Source: Actinomycetales bacterium (lineage in GTDB: Bacteria > Actinomycetota > Actinomycetes > Actinomycetales > BWSM-131). Taken from it: 18,512 nucleotides of DNA. A program made the translations under genes and the position numbers. The stretch covers positions 1 through 18,512 of the forward strand of contig JASBSH010000193.1 in assembly GCA_030149025.1 (NCBI GenBank). The letters are read 5' to 3'. A model generated the notes under the pieces. That model saw nothing but the letters and a program-made list of their open reading frames with translations. It was not told the origin of the DNA and made no database searches. Shown here piece after piece: positions 1 through 7,118 of the stretch (the stretch's first letter is position 1; each line of letters opens with the position of its first letter).

Positions 1-543
1 GCCAAGGGCTTCGAGGGCACCAGCGTCGAGGAGATCGCCTCGAAGGCCGAGGTCTCCAAGCCCGTCGTCTACGAGCACTTCGGGGGCAAGGAGGGCTTGT
101 ACGCGGTCGTCGTCGACCGCGAGATCGAGACGCTGCTCAACGGGATCACCGGCGCTCTGGTCAGCGAGGGGTCGTCCCGGCTGCTGCTCGAACGCGCCGC
201 GCTCGCCTTGCTCGACTACATCGAGTCGTCCACCGACGGGTTCCGAATCCTCGTCCGCGACTCACCGGTGGCCCAGTCCACGGGAACGTTCGCCAGCCTG
301 ATCAGCGACGTCGCGAGCCAGGTGGAGCACATCCTCGCCGACGCCTTCAAACGCAACCGCATCGACCCGAAGAACGCTCCGATGTACGCGCAGATGCTGG
401 TCGGCATGGTGGCGCTCACGGGGCAGTGGTGGCTGGACAGCCGCAAGCCCAAGAAGGCCGATGTTGCGGCGCATCTGGTGAATCTCGCGTGGAACGGCCT
501 GTCCGGGCTCGAGGCGAAGCCCCGGCTGGCAGAACCACGCTGA
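1..543 (+). CDS. TetR/AcrR-family transcriptional regulator, 5' end cut off by the window
   Basis: The frame is open from base 1, so the gene starts upstream; 180 residues are visible. The visible start reads AKGFEGTSVEEIASKAEVSKPVVYEHFGGKEGLY, which is the second half of a TetR helix-turn-helix (recognition helix around VSKPVVYEHF, then the conserved K-E-x-L/Y). The rest is the helical ligand-binding and dimerisation domain, which is too divergent to name a ligand. TetR proteins normally repress nearby genes until a small molecule binds. The gene converges on a second TetR gene that follows a thiolase, so a role in acyl-CoA metabolism is plausible; M. tuberculosis also has a TetR gene (Rv0238) near fadA2-fabG4-htdX. 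The target is not shown by the sequence. The stop is TGA at 541-543. Confidence 0.88.
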   Translation, partial: AKGFEGTSVEEIASKAEVSKPVVYEHFGGKEGLYAVVVDREIETLLNGITGALVSEGSSRLLLERAALALLDYIESSTDGFRILVRDSPVAQSTGTFASLISDVASQVEHILADAFKRNRIDPKNAPMYAQMLVGMVALTGQWWLDSRKPKKADVAAHLVNLAWNGLSGLEAKPRLAEPR

Positions 544-573
544 CCGACCAGTTCTTCGGCCCCAGGCTCTCTC

Positions 574-593
574 CGTGATCTTGCAGTTCTGCA
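574..593 (-). repeat. 20-bp intergenic repeat, copy 1
   Basis: Read on the minus strand this is TGCAGAACTGCAAGATCACG. It matches the copies at 1331-1350 and 1370-1389 with one and two differences respectively. It contains the small palindrome TGCAG-NN-CTGCA. It lies in the 72-bp gap between two convergent TetR genes, 31 nt after the plus-strand stop and 23 nt after the minus-strand stop. Confidence 0.75.
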
Positions 594-615
594 GATCGTG
601 TTCAGAGCTCCGAGA

Positions 616-1320
616 TCACCCTGCTGCCCTGCTGTCGCTCGGGGCGGCTTGAGCCGTCGCAAGCAGGGCCCGCACAACGGCTGAGTGCACCTGCTCCTGC
701 GTCACCGTGGTGAACACGTCGGCCGGGGGTGGTGCACTGCCCACGATGCACTGCGCTCTCGCGAGATGCACCGAACCGAGCACTTGGGTGTAGAGCAGGT
801 TCGCGAGCAGGTCCGGGTCCTCGTCACGGAAGACGCCTGCTTTCGCGCCCTCGCGCAAGACGGCGGCGATGCGGCCCATCGTCGTGGCGAGGGTCCGCCC
901 TAGCGTGTGCAGTGCAGCATCACTGAGCTCCTCGAGCAGCACCGGACCAGGTCGGCGAAGGAGCGCCAGAGCGCAGTCCGCGAACGCCGGGTACCGCAGG
1001 CAGAAGGACACGAGCACCTCGCCGAGTGCCCGCAACCGGGCGATGGGCTCGGCAGGTGCGCCGGGGTCCGCCGCCGCCAGCTCCCCATCCAGCTCCGTCA
1101 GGTACCCCACGAGCGTGAAGCCGAAGAGCTCGTCCTTGCTGGCGAAGTGACGGTAGATGATGGTCCGGTTGACGCCGACCGCTTTGGCTATGTCCTCGAT
1201 CTGCGCGTCGCGAACACCCTTCGCGTCGAACAGCTCACGCGTCGCGCGAAGAATGTCCTGCTCGCGTTCGCGACGGCGCCGTACCGGGCTCGTTGCCCGA
1301 GAGGTGGTGTCGCTGCTCAC
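616..1320 (-). CDS. TetR/AcrR-family transcriptional regulator
   Basis: The predicted product has 234 residues and begins at GTG 1320. The open frame continues upstream into the thiolase gene, but that extension is low-complexity, so the GTG just before SSDTTSRATSPVRRRREREQD is preferred; no clear Shine-Dalgarno is seen. The N-terminus carries a standard TetR helix-turn-helix: REQDILRATRELFDAKG, then IEDIAKAVGVNRTIIYRHFASKDELF (about residues 21-60 of this start). The remainder is an all-helical effector domain with no recognisable ligand signature. It follows the thiolase on the same strand after 85 bp, suggesting co-transcription and control of the acyl-CoA genes; that link is inferred. Its 3' end faces the other TetR gene. 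Confidence 0.85.
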   Translation of the reverse strand: MSSDTTSRATSPVRRRREREQDILRATRELFDAKGVRDAQIEDIAKAVGVNRTIIYRHFASKDELFGFTLVGYLTELDGELAAADPGAPAEPIARLRALGEVLVSFCLRYPAFADCALALLRRPGPVLLEELSDAALHTLGRTLATTMGRIAAVLREGAKAGVFRDEDPDLLANLLYTQVLGSVHLARAQCIVGSAPPPADVFTTVTQEQVHSAVVRALLATAQAAPSDSRAAG

Positions 1321-1330
1321 ACCGGCACCG

Positions 1331-1350
1331 TGCAGAACTGCATGATCACG
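1331..1350 (+). repeat. 20-bp intergenic repeat, copy 2
   Basis: TGCAGAACTGCATGATCACG, with the internal palindrome TGCAGAACTGCA. It lies between the thiolase stop and the GTG of the minus-strand TetR gene, 10 bp upstream of that GTG. Copy 3 follows at a 39-bp period with 19 of 20 bases identical, and the following purine-rich bases are also similar (GGGAGAAGGGGG versus AGGAGGGGGC). It could be an operator for the TetR gene or a dispersed 3'-end element. Confidence 0.8.
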
Positions 1351-1369
1351 GGAGAAGGGGGTGCTGGCG

Positions 1370-1389
1370 TGCAGAAGTGCATGATCACG
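1370..1389 (+). repeat. 20-bp intergenic repeat, copy 3
   Basis: TGCAGAAGTGCATGATCACG, one base different from copy 2; the C-to-G change weakens the internal palindrome. It lies 17 nt past the thiolase stop codon in the direction of thiolase transcription. Read in that direction copies 2 and 3 have the form CGTGATCATGCA..TCTGCA, the same sense relative to the upstream gene as copy 1 has to the plus-strand TetR gene. Confidence 0.8.
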
Positions 1390-1405
1390 AGGAGGGGGCG
1401 GGGCG

Positions 1406-2701
1406 TCAACGTTCGAGGATCGCCGTGACACCCAGGCCCCCGGCGGCGCAGATCGAGATAAGTCCACGACCGGACCCCTTCTCCTGCAACAGCTTCGCCA
1501 GCGTGGCAACGATGCGCCCACCGGTGGCTGCGAAGGGATGACCCGCCGCGAGCGAGCTGCCCGTCACGTTCAGCTTGGAGCGGTCGATGGACCCCAGTGG
1601 CTCGTCCTGACCCAAGCGTGACTTGCAGAAGATCGGATCCTCCCAGGCCTTCAAGGTCGCGAGAACCTGCGACGCGAAAGCTTCGTGGATCTCGTAGAAG
1701 TCGAAGTCCTGCAACGATAGTCCGGCGCGCTCGAGCATTCGGGGCACCGCGTAGGCCGGAGCCATGAGCAGCCCCTCACCACCGTGCACGTAGTCGACGG
1801 CCGCGGTCTGCGACCAGGTCAGGTAGGCCATCGGCTCAACACCGCGCGCCTGCGCCCACTCCTCCGACGCGAGCAGAACCGTTGACGCACCATCGGTGAG
1901 CGGCGTCGAGTTGCCGGCGGTCATGGTGGCCGACTCCCCGCGCCCGAACACCGGCTTGAGCTTCGCAAGCCGCTCCAGGCTCACGTCGGGCCGGAGGGTC
2001 TGGTCACGCTCGAGGCCCAGGTACGGCGTCACCAGGTCCTCGAAGAATCCGCGCTCGTACGCCGCGGCCAGCTTCTGGTGGGACTCCAGCGCCAGCTGGT
2101 CCTGGTCCTCCCGCGTGATCCCCCACTCCACCGCAGTCAGAGCCGCGTGCTCCCCCATCGACAGCCCGGTACGCCGCTCGGAGTTCCGAGGCGGGTTGGG
2201 CAGCAGGTCCTTCGGCCGGATCGAGGCCAGCGCCCCCACCCTGCCCTGCCAGCTCTTGGCCCGGTTGGCCGCCAGCAGGACCTTGCGCAGCCGCTCGCTC
2301 ACCGCGATCGGCGCATCCGACGTGCTGTCGACGCCGCCCGCGATCCCCACGTCGATCTGGCCCAGGGTGATCTTGTTGGCGACGAGAATCGCCGCCTCCA
2401 GACCCGTGCCGCAGGCCTGCTGCACGTCGTAGGCAGGTGTGTGCGGGTCGAGGCGCGAGCCGAGCACCGTCTCGCGGGCCAGGTTGTAGTCCCGGCTGTG
2501 CTTGAGCACGGCACCGGCGACCACCTCACCGACACGCTCGCCCTCCAGACCGGCGCGGGCCAGGAGCCCGTCGAGCGCCGCGGTGAGCATGTCCTGGTTG
2601 GAAGCGTTGGCGTAGTTGCTGTTCGCCCGCGCGAAGGGGATCCGGCTGGCGGCAACGACGGCCGCCCTGCGTACGGCTGGCTGGGGAGCGCTCGCGTTCA
2701 T
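1406..2701 (-). CDS. fadA2: acetyl-CoA C-acyltransferase (thiolase), FadA2/FadI type
   Basis: Thiolases cleave 3-oxoacyl-CoA with CoA (beta-oxidation) or condense acyl-CoAs. From ATG 2701 the product is 431 residues, the usual length for the longer FadI/FadA2 branch. Catalytic features: nucleophile Cys97 in QQACGTGLEA, His388 in AAGHPFAATGGR, and Cys418 in ISICAAGGLG. GNSTPLTDGAS near residue 263 is the usual thiolase GN.. S/T.. DGA signature. ATG 2719, six codons upstream, is an alternative start; neither has a clear ribosome site. It is divergent from fabG4-htdX, the same arrangement as fadA2/fabG4/htdX (Rv0243/Rv0242c/Rv0241c) of M. tuberculosis, which supports the symbol. A TetR gene follows on the same strand. 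The product should be cytosolic; substrate chain length is unknown. Confidence 0.9.
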   Translation of the reverse strand: MNASAPQPAVRRAAVVAASRIPFARANSNYANASNQDMLTAALDGLLARAGLEGERVGEVVAGAVLKHSRDYNLARETVLGSRLDPHTPAYDVQQACGTGLEAAILVANKITLGQIDVGIAGGVDSTSDAPIAVSERLRKVLLAANRAKSWQGRVGALASIRPKDLLPNPPRNSERRTGLSMGEHAALTAVEWGITREDQDQLALESHQKLAAAYERGFFEDLVTPYLGLERDQTLRPDVSLERLAKLKPVFGRGESATMTAGNSTPLTDGASTVLLASEEWAQARGVEPMAYLTWSQTAAVDYVHGGEGLLMAPAYAVPRMLERAGLSLQDFDFYEIHEAFASQVLATLKAWEDPIFCKSRLGQDEPLGSIDRSKLNVTGSSLAAGHPFAATGGRIVATLAKLLQEKGSGRGLISICAAGGLGVTAILER

Positions 2702-2736
2702 GGACAGAGAGTTACACATCCGGTTACGGTTCGTCC
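2702..2736. promoter_or_regulatory. compact divergent promoter region between fadA2 and fabG4
   Basis: Only 35 bp separate ATG 2701 of the thiolase from ATG 2737 of fabG4 (17 bp if the thiolase starts at 2719). On the plus strand TACGGT (2725-2730) fits the TANNNT -10 consensus and lies 6 nt before the fabG4 ATG, as expected for a leaderless transcript. GTTAC occurs at 2711-2715 and again at 2723-2727, a direct repeat that could bind a shared regulator. A good -10 for the minus side is not evident (GTAACT is the nearest). Assignment is inferred from spacing only. Confidence 0.4.
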
Positions 2737-4110
2737 ATGACCGACCGGTACAGCTCCTTCACCCGCACCCCGATCGGCAAGAAGGTCGTCAGCACCCTCG
2801 GCCTGCCGAACCCCGTGCCGCTGCGCCGTTACCGCGCCGGCGAGCCGCCGCTCCACGGCCCCGCGCTCATCGCATCCGCAGCCGAGACACCGACCGCGCA
2901 ATCCGACGTTGCCAACGCCGTTCAGAACGCTCTTCTCGCCGCAGGCGTGGACGCTCGGGAGTCGCTCGCCCCGACCTAGCGGCCGGCGGCCCTCGTCTTC
3001 GACGCCACGGGCGTCGGCGAACCCGAGGGCCTCGTCGCCCTGCACACCTTCTTCACGCCCCGGCTGCGTCAGCTGATGACCTGCGGGCGCGTCGTCGTCA
3101 TCGGACGTCCTCCGGCCGACGCCAAGACCGAGAGCGCCCGCATCGCGCAGCGGGCCCTGGAGGGGTTCACCCGTTCCCTGGGCAAGGAGGTCGGTCGAGG
3201 CGCCACCGCCAACCTCGTCCACGTCGCCGAGGGCGCGGAGGCGCAGGTCGCCAGCACCATCCAGTTCCTGCTGTCCGCACGTTCCGCCTACGTCTCCGGT
3301 CAGGTGCTGCGCGTCGGAGCAGCCGTGGACGACGGCACGCACGTTCCCGAGGACCGTCCAGACCCGCAGGACCGGCCGCTGTCGGGCAAGGTCGCCGTCG
3401 TCACCGGCTCGTCGCGAGGGATCGGCGCGGCGATCGCCGAGGTGCTCAGCCGGGACGGCGCCACCGTGGTCGGCGTGGATGTGCCGGCGGCTGCGTCCGA
3501 CCTGGTGCGGCAGGCCCGCGAGACCGGCGGCAGCCACCTGCCGCTCGACATCACCTCCGTCGACGCCGCCGAGCGCATCGCCCGCCACGCGGAGCAGGAG
3601 CACGGCGGCCTCGACATCGTCGTGCACAACGCCGGCATCACCCGCGACAAGCGGCTCGTGAACATGAAGCCCGACGCCTGGCAGGCGGTCATCAACGTGA
3701 ACCTGCTTGCGCCGCAACGCATCACTGACAGGCTGCTCGCCGGCGGCTCCATCCGCCGCGGTGGCCGTGTCATCGGGGTCTCCTCCATCGCGGGCATCGC
3801 CGGCAACGTGGGGCAGACGAACTACGCGGCGTCCAAGGCCGGGGTGATCGGTCTCGTGGACGCCATCGCCCCGCGAGCCGCCGAGCAGGGCGTCACGGTC
3901 AACGCGGTGGCCCCCGGCTTCATCGAGACGCAGATGACCGCGGTCGTCCCGCTGATGATCCGCGAGTTCGGCCGGCGGCTGACGTCGCTGAGCCAGGGCG
4001 GCCTGCCCGTCGACGTCGCCGAGACGATCGCCTGGCTGGCGAACCCGGGCTCCGGTGGGGTGAACGGCACCGTCACCCGGGTCTGCGGCCAGGCCCTGAT
4101 GGGAGCCTGA
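2737..4110 (+). pseudogene. fabG4: FabG4-type 3-oxoacyl-thioester reductase, interrupted by an in-frame TAG
   Basis: One frame runs from ATG 2737 to TGA 4108-4110 (457 codon positions, close to the ~454 of mycobacterial FabG4) and is broken only by TAG at 2977-2979 (codon 81). The encoded sequence is coherent on both sides: MTDRYSSFTRTPIGKKVVSTLG... before, and RPAALVFDATGVGEPEGL... after, so this is a point nonsense change, not a frameshift. The N-terminal flavodoxin-like domain spans about codons 1-205. The C-terminal SDR ketoreductase has TGSSRGIG (223-230), HNAG, and catalytic Ser350, Tyr363 and Lys367 (VSSIAG..YAASK). Restart at ATG 3076 would give 344 residues with the whole SDR domain and half the N-terminal domain, but no good ribosome site precedes it. 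Sequencing error, readthrough or true pseudogene are all possible. htdX follows after 2 bp. Confidence 0.8.
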
Positions 4111-4112
4111 CG

Positions 4113-4994
4113 GTGGCGTCGTTCCAGTCCCCCTCCCCGGTCGACTACGTCCGCGCGGCGCTGCCAGCGTTGCCGGGTGCCGGACTCGTCCCGGTTCTTC
4201 GCCGCAGCGGGCGCGGGCTGCCCGAGCAGGTCGTCCGCGTCGAGGACGTGCAGATCGACCCGGAGCACCTCGCCGCCTACGACGAGGTCTGCGGCTTCGG
4301 ACTCTCCGACAGCCTTCCCGGCACCTACCCCCATGTGCTGTCCTTCGCGGCGCAGATGAGGCTGCTGACCTCGCGGGACTTCCCGTTTCCCGCCGTCGGC
4401 ATGGTGCACGTTGCGAACACCATCACGGTCCACCGGCCACTGGGCATTCACGACCGGCTCACCCTCACGGTGAACGCCACGAATCTCCGCCCCCACCCCC
4501 GCGGGCAGCAGCTCGACCTCGTCACGCACGTCACCGTCGACGGTGACCCTGACAGTGAGCTGGCCTGGGAGGGGGTGAGCACCTACCTCCGCCGAGGTTC
4601 GGGCGCCGACCCGTCCGGAGAGCGGCCCGGGCCCGAGCCGCTCGACATCAGCCCGGGGCCGGCGCAGTGGCGCCTGCCCGCCGACCTCGGCCGCCGCTAC
4701 GCCGCCGTGTCCGGGGACCGCAACCCCATCCACATCAACCCTCTGCTGGCACGGGCTTTCGGCTTCCCCCGCGCGATCGCCCACGGCATGTGGACGGCGG
4801 CACGCGCGCTCGCGGCCATCCAGCCACGGCTGCCCCGCCGCTACCGCTACGACGTCGCGTTCGGGGCGCCGATCCTGCTGCCGTCCACCGTGGGCTTCGC
4901 GGCGCGGGCCGGCGAAGCCCCCGGGCGGGCGGAGGTAGCTGTAGTCGGTCGCTCCGGCCGAACCCACCTGACCGGCATCGTCGACGAGCTCTGA
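4113..4994 (+). CDS. htdX: HtdX-type MaoC double-hotdog 3-hydroxyacyl-thioester dehydratase
   Basis: The 293-residue product begins at GTG 4113, two bases after the fabG4 stop, with GGGAG 7 nt upstream inside fabG4; this supports translational coupling. It has two hotdog halves. The second carries the MaoC hydratase signature YAAVSGDRNPIHINPLLARAFGFPRAIAHGM, with catalytic Asp202 and His207 of the D-x-N-P-I-H motif. The first half (about residues 45-160) lacks the motif, as is usual for eukaryotic-type two-domain dehydratases. The reaction is reversible dehydration of (R)-3-hydroxyacyl-ACP or -CoA to the trans-2-enoyl thioester, the step after the FabG4 reductase. Length and context match M. 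tuberculosis HtdX. If fabG4 is really dead, this gene depends on transcription through a broken reading frame and could suffer polarity. Confidence 0.88.
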   Translation: MASFQSPSPVDYVRAALPALPGAGLVPVLRRSGRGLPEQVVRVEDVQIDPEHLAAYDEVCGFGLSDSLPGTYPHVLSFAAQMRLLTSRDFPFPAVGMVHVANTITVHRPLGIHDRLTLTVNATNLRPHPRGQQLDLVTHVTVDGDPDSELAWEGVSTYLRRGSGADPSGERPGPEPLDISPGPAQWRLPADLGRRYAAVSGDRNPIHINPLLARAFGFPRAIAHGMWTAARALAAIQPRLPRRYRYDVAFGAPILLPSTVGFAARAGEAPGRAEVAVVGRSGRTHLTGIVDEL

Positions 4995-5044
4995 CCGGCC
5001 CCGCACGGCTCCGATGCCGACGCACGATGGTGTGTTGCTGAGCA

Positions 5045-5095
5045 AGGTTGTCACGGTGTGAGGAATAGGCGCCCTTCCTCACACCGTGACAACCT
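5045..5095. terminator. perfect 21-bp inverted repeat with 9-nt loop after htdX
   Basis: The left arm (5045-5065, beginning AGGTTGTCACGG) is exactly complementary to the right arm (5075-5095, ending CCGTGACAACCT); the loop is TAGGCGCCC. It begins 51 nt past the htdX stop. RNA of this region would form a very stable hairpin, so a transcription terminator or 3' stabilising hairpin is likely. There is no T-tract afterwards, which is common in GC-rich actinobacteria. The perfect 21-bp arms are longer than needed for a terminator. Confidence 0.65.
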
Positions 5096-5121
5096 GTCCC
5101 GGAAACACCACGTCGACTGCC

Positions 5122-5305
5122 CGGTAGCGTTGCCTGCCCTGGCATCTGCACGGCCAGCCAGCGCCCGCGGTCAGCGCTCCCCATCGGACACAGGCGCGGG
5201 CCAGCGCCGCATCAGCTCACGATGCTCCGGCAGCCACCGCAGGACGGCGTTGCTGACCAGGACGTCGACCGCGGTGGTCGGCCGCCAGTCCCGCACGTCG
5301 CTCCA
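5122..5305 (-). pseudogene. tam: remnant of trans-aconitate 2-methyltransferase (tam), frameshifted and 5'-deleted
   Basis: Translating the minus strand from about 5305 gives SDVRDWRPTTAVDVLVSN, then AVLRWLPEHRELMRRW. This matches the middle of Tam, where the family reads DVRDWRP..DVLVSNA.LQW.P.H..L..RW. This frame stops at 5171-5173. The next frame, from 5184, gives SADRGRWLAVQMPGQ, matching the following Tam segment (..GGWLAFQVPGN..), so a one-base frameshift lies near 5185. The N-terminal SAM-binding part is absent: the remnant abuts the MarR operator where the tam start should be. The C-terminal part is also absent. Intact Tam methylates trans-aconitate, an inhibitor of aconitase. The adjacent divergent MarR gene fits the tamR-tam arrangement of Streptomyces. 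Confidence 0.65.
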
Positions 5306-5314
5306 CGAAGCGGT

Positions 5315-5332
5315 TACCTTGATATCAAGATA
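5315..5332. promoter_or_regulatory. MarR/TamR-type operator upstream of the MarR gene
   Basis: TACCTTGATATCAAGATA is palindromic except for one base pair; the core CTTGATATCAAG (5318-5329) is perfect. A further half-site CTTGATC follows at 5333-5339. TTGAT-based palindromes like this are typical MarR-family operators in actinobacteria. The site lies about 27 bp before the MarR ATG, between it and the tam remnant, as expected for autoregulation of a divergent pair. Confidence 0.65.
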
Positions 5333-5346
5333 CTTGATCGGGAGAG

Positions 5347-5352
5347 TATTGT
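5347..5352 (+). promoter_or_regulatory. -10 box, probable leaderless promoter of the MarR gene
   Basis: TATTGT fits TANNNT and ends 6 nt before ATG 5359, so transcription would begin at or near the start codon. No well-spaced Shine-Dalgarno is present; the nearest GGGAG is about 13 nt away. The palindromic operator overlaps the expected -35 region, so bound regulator would block this promoter. Confidence 0.4.
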
Positions 5353-5358
5353 GAGCCC

Positions 5359-5844
5359 ATGGACGAGGTCGACCGGATCGTCGCCGCCTGGCGGCGGGAG
5401 CGGCCGGACCTCGACGTCAGTCCCCTGGAGGTCCTCTCGCGGGTGAGCCGGCTCGCCCGGCACCTGGACCGTGCCCGCCGCGCCGCCTTCGCCGTCCACG
5501 ACCTGGAGCCGTGGGAGTTCGACGTGCTCTCGGCCCTGCGCCGGGCCGGCGAGCCGTACCACCTCTCCCCGGGCCAGCTCGTCACCCAGACCCTCGTCAC
5601 CAGCGGCACCATGACCAACCGGATCGACCGGCTGGTCGCCGACGGTCACGTGGAGCGGCACCGCGACCCGTCCGACCGGAGAGGTGTTCTCGTGCGCCTC
5701 ACCGCCCGGGGCCGGCAGGTGGTCGACGCGGCCATGACCGACCTGCTCCACGAGGAGCGGCGCCTGCTGGCAGGCATCAAGCCGGGGGACGCTGCGCGGC
5801 TGGCGTCCCTGCTACGCACCCTCGTCCAGCCGTTCGACGCCTGA
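5359..5844 (+). CDS. tamR: MarR-family transcriptional regulator, TamR-like
   Basis: The 161-residue protein is of normal MarR length. It has a winged helix at about residues 68-115: LSPGQLVTQTLVTSGTMTNRIDRLVADGHVERH (helix-turn-helix), then the wing DPSDRRGVLVRLTARG. N- and C-terminal helices would form the dimer. In Streptomyces coelicolor a MarR protein, TamR, sits divergent to trans-aconitate methyltransferase and responds to trans-aconitate, citrate and related acids. Here the same layout is seen, with a palindromic operator upstream, but the methyltransferase is only a remnant. The symbol is therefore inferred from context. If the regulator still works, its remaining targets would be itself and distant genes. 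Its 3' end overlaps the convergent GGDEF gene by 33 bp. Confidence 0.85.
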   Translation: MDEVDRIVAAWRRERPDLDVSPLEVLSRVSRLARHLDRARRAAFAVHDLEPWEFDVLSALRRAGEPYHLSPGQLVTQTLVTSGTMTNRIDRLVADGHVERHRDPSDRRGVLVRLTARGRQVVDAAMTDLLHEERRLLAGIKPGDAARLASLLRTLVQPFDA

Positions 5845-7023
5845 CCGCAGGTCGGCCGGGTAAGCCAACCTGACGCCGTCCGGCGGCGATGTGCGCGGCC
5901 GCGGCAGGCCGGACACGACGCGGTTGCGGCCCGCGGTCTTCGCCGCGTACATCATCGTGTCCGCGCGGCCCACGAGGTCCTCCACCGTCATCCCGAACTC
6001 GTACTGCACCACCCCGAAGCTCGCCGTCACCGGCACGTCGGCGACCCTGACGCGGTCCTCCAGGGTCCGGCGCAGCCGCTCGGCCAGGTCCGCAGCCTGG
6101 GCACGGTTCGTGTGCGGCAGCACGACCAGGAACTCCTCGCCCCCCCAGCGGCCCGCGGTGTCGCCCGAGCGAAGCTGCTGTTGCGCAGTGACACCGGCGG
6201 CCTGCAGCACGAGGTCACCGGCCGGGTGCCCGAGTGCGTCGTTCACCTCCTTGAACCGGTCGAGGTCAAAGGCAATCACCGAGAGCGGCGTGCGCCGCGA
6301 CGGGTCCACCTCGCCCTCGAGCAGCTCCACCAGCGCGCGCCGGTTCGGCATCCCGGTCAAGGGGTCCCGGTAGGCCATGGTGCGCATGCGCTCGGCCTCG
6401 AGCTCAGCCACCACCGCGGCGTCCTTGCTGCGGGCGAGCAGGTGCACGAAAGCGACGGTGACGAACAGGTAGACCTGGTAACGCGCGAAGTCCACGAGGT
6501 ACGACCAGTCGCCTTCGACGACCCCGTCGCGCCCGAACCGCACCACGAGCAGCACCGCCGTCGCGCCGCCGAACACGGCCGCGACCGGAACCGCCCGGCG
6601 CGTGTCCAGGACGATGTAGCAGAAGACGACGAACAACGGCACGCCCATGAAGGCCCACGGCGCCAGGGAGTCCCAGACGTCGCCGGTCGGCGCGTCACGG
6701 GATGCCAGGAACACCAGCCGGCCGAGCCAGAGCGCCATCAACGAGAAGAGCGTCACCCGCTCCAGCGGCATCACGAGCCGCGGCCGCGCGAGCATTGCCA
6801 CGAAGGCGATGACCAGGAGCACGAGCATGACCGGGTACGCCCACAGCAGGACGCCGTCCGACCCGCGCTCGACGAGCCACGTCAGGGTCAGGACCGGAGT
6901 GCCCAGGGCGATCCCGATGAGGTAGGCGATGCGGCGGTGCCGCCAGCTGATGGCGAACGAGCTCGGCGGCATGCTGCGCCGACGCGCTTCGTCCAGCGCC
7001 GTTCCCCGCCCACCTGCACTCAC
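5812..7023 (-). CDS. membrane-bound diguanylate cyclase (GGDEF)
   Basis: The enzyme makes cyclic di-GMP from two GTP. From GTG 7023, with GGGGG about 9 nt upstream, the product is 403 residues; ATG 6972 is an alternative start. Residues about 32-198 hold six hydrophobic segments (IAYLIGIALGTPVLTLTWLV through YQVYLFVTVAFVHLLA), an integral-membrane sensor of no named family. A short helix then leads to the GGDEF domain at about 215-370: DPLTGMPNRR, FDLDRFKEVNDALGHPAGD, and RSGDTAGRWGGEEF. The active site is GGEEF (294-298). RSGD (285-288) lies exactly five residues before it, so the product-inhibition I-site is intact. No EAL or HD-GYP domain is attached. The extended open frame into the ABC-F gene is not coding. 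It converges with and overlaps the MarR gene. Confidence 0.92.
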   Translation of the reverse strand: MSAGGRGTALDEARRRSMPPSSFAISWRHRRIAYLIGIALGTPVLTLTWLVERGSDGVLLWAYPVMLVLLVIAFVAMLARPRLVMPLERVTLFSLMALWLGRLVFLASRDAPTGDVWDSLAPWAFMGVPLFVVFCYIVLDTRRAVPVAAVFGGATAVLLVVRFGRDGVVEGDWSYLVDFARYQVYLFVTVAFVHLLARSKDAAVVAELEAERMRTMAYRDPLTGMPNRRALVELLEGEVDPSRRTPLSVIAFDLDRFKEVNDALGHPAGDLVLQAAGVTAQQQLRSGDTAGRWGGEEFLVVLPHTNRAQAADLAERLRRTLEDRVRVADVPVTASFGVVQYEFGMTVEDLVGRADTMMYAAKTAGRNRVVSGLPRPRTSPPDGVRLAYPADLRSGVERLDEGA

Positions 7024-7118
7024 CGCGCCACCCCCGGCGTGCTCCGCCCCGAACGCCGAGGGCCTCGGTACGACTCCCAGCGGCCTTTGCAGGCTAGCCA
7101 GGTACCGGCCGCCCGGCA

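Noticed and set aside
2078..2740. Long plus-strand open frame opposite the thiolase
   Set aside because: Antisense shadow of high-GC coding DNA; composition is Arg/Gly/His-rich without any domain, while the minus strand encodes a complete thiolase.
3076..4110. Treating the downstream open frame as an independent short SDR gene
   Set aside because: It is in the same frame as the upstream 80-codon piece, homology runs continuously across the TAG, and the ATG lacks a ribosome site; a broken fabG4 is simpler.
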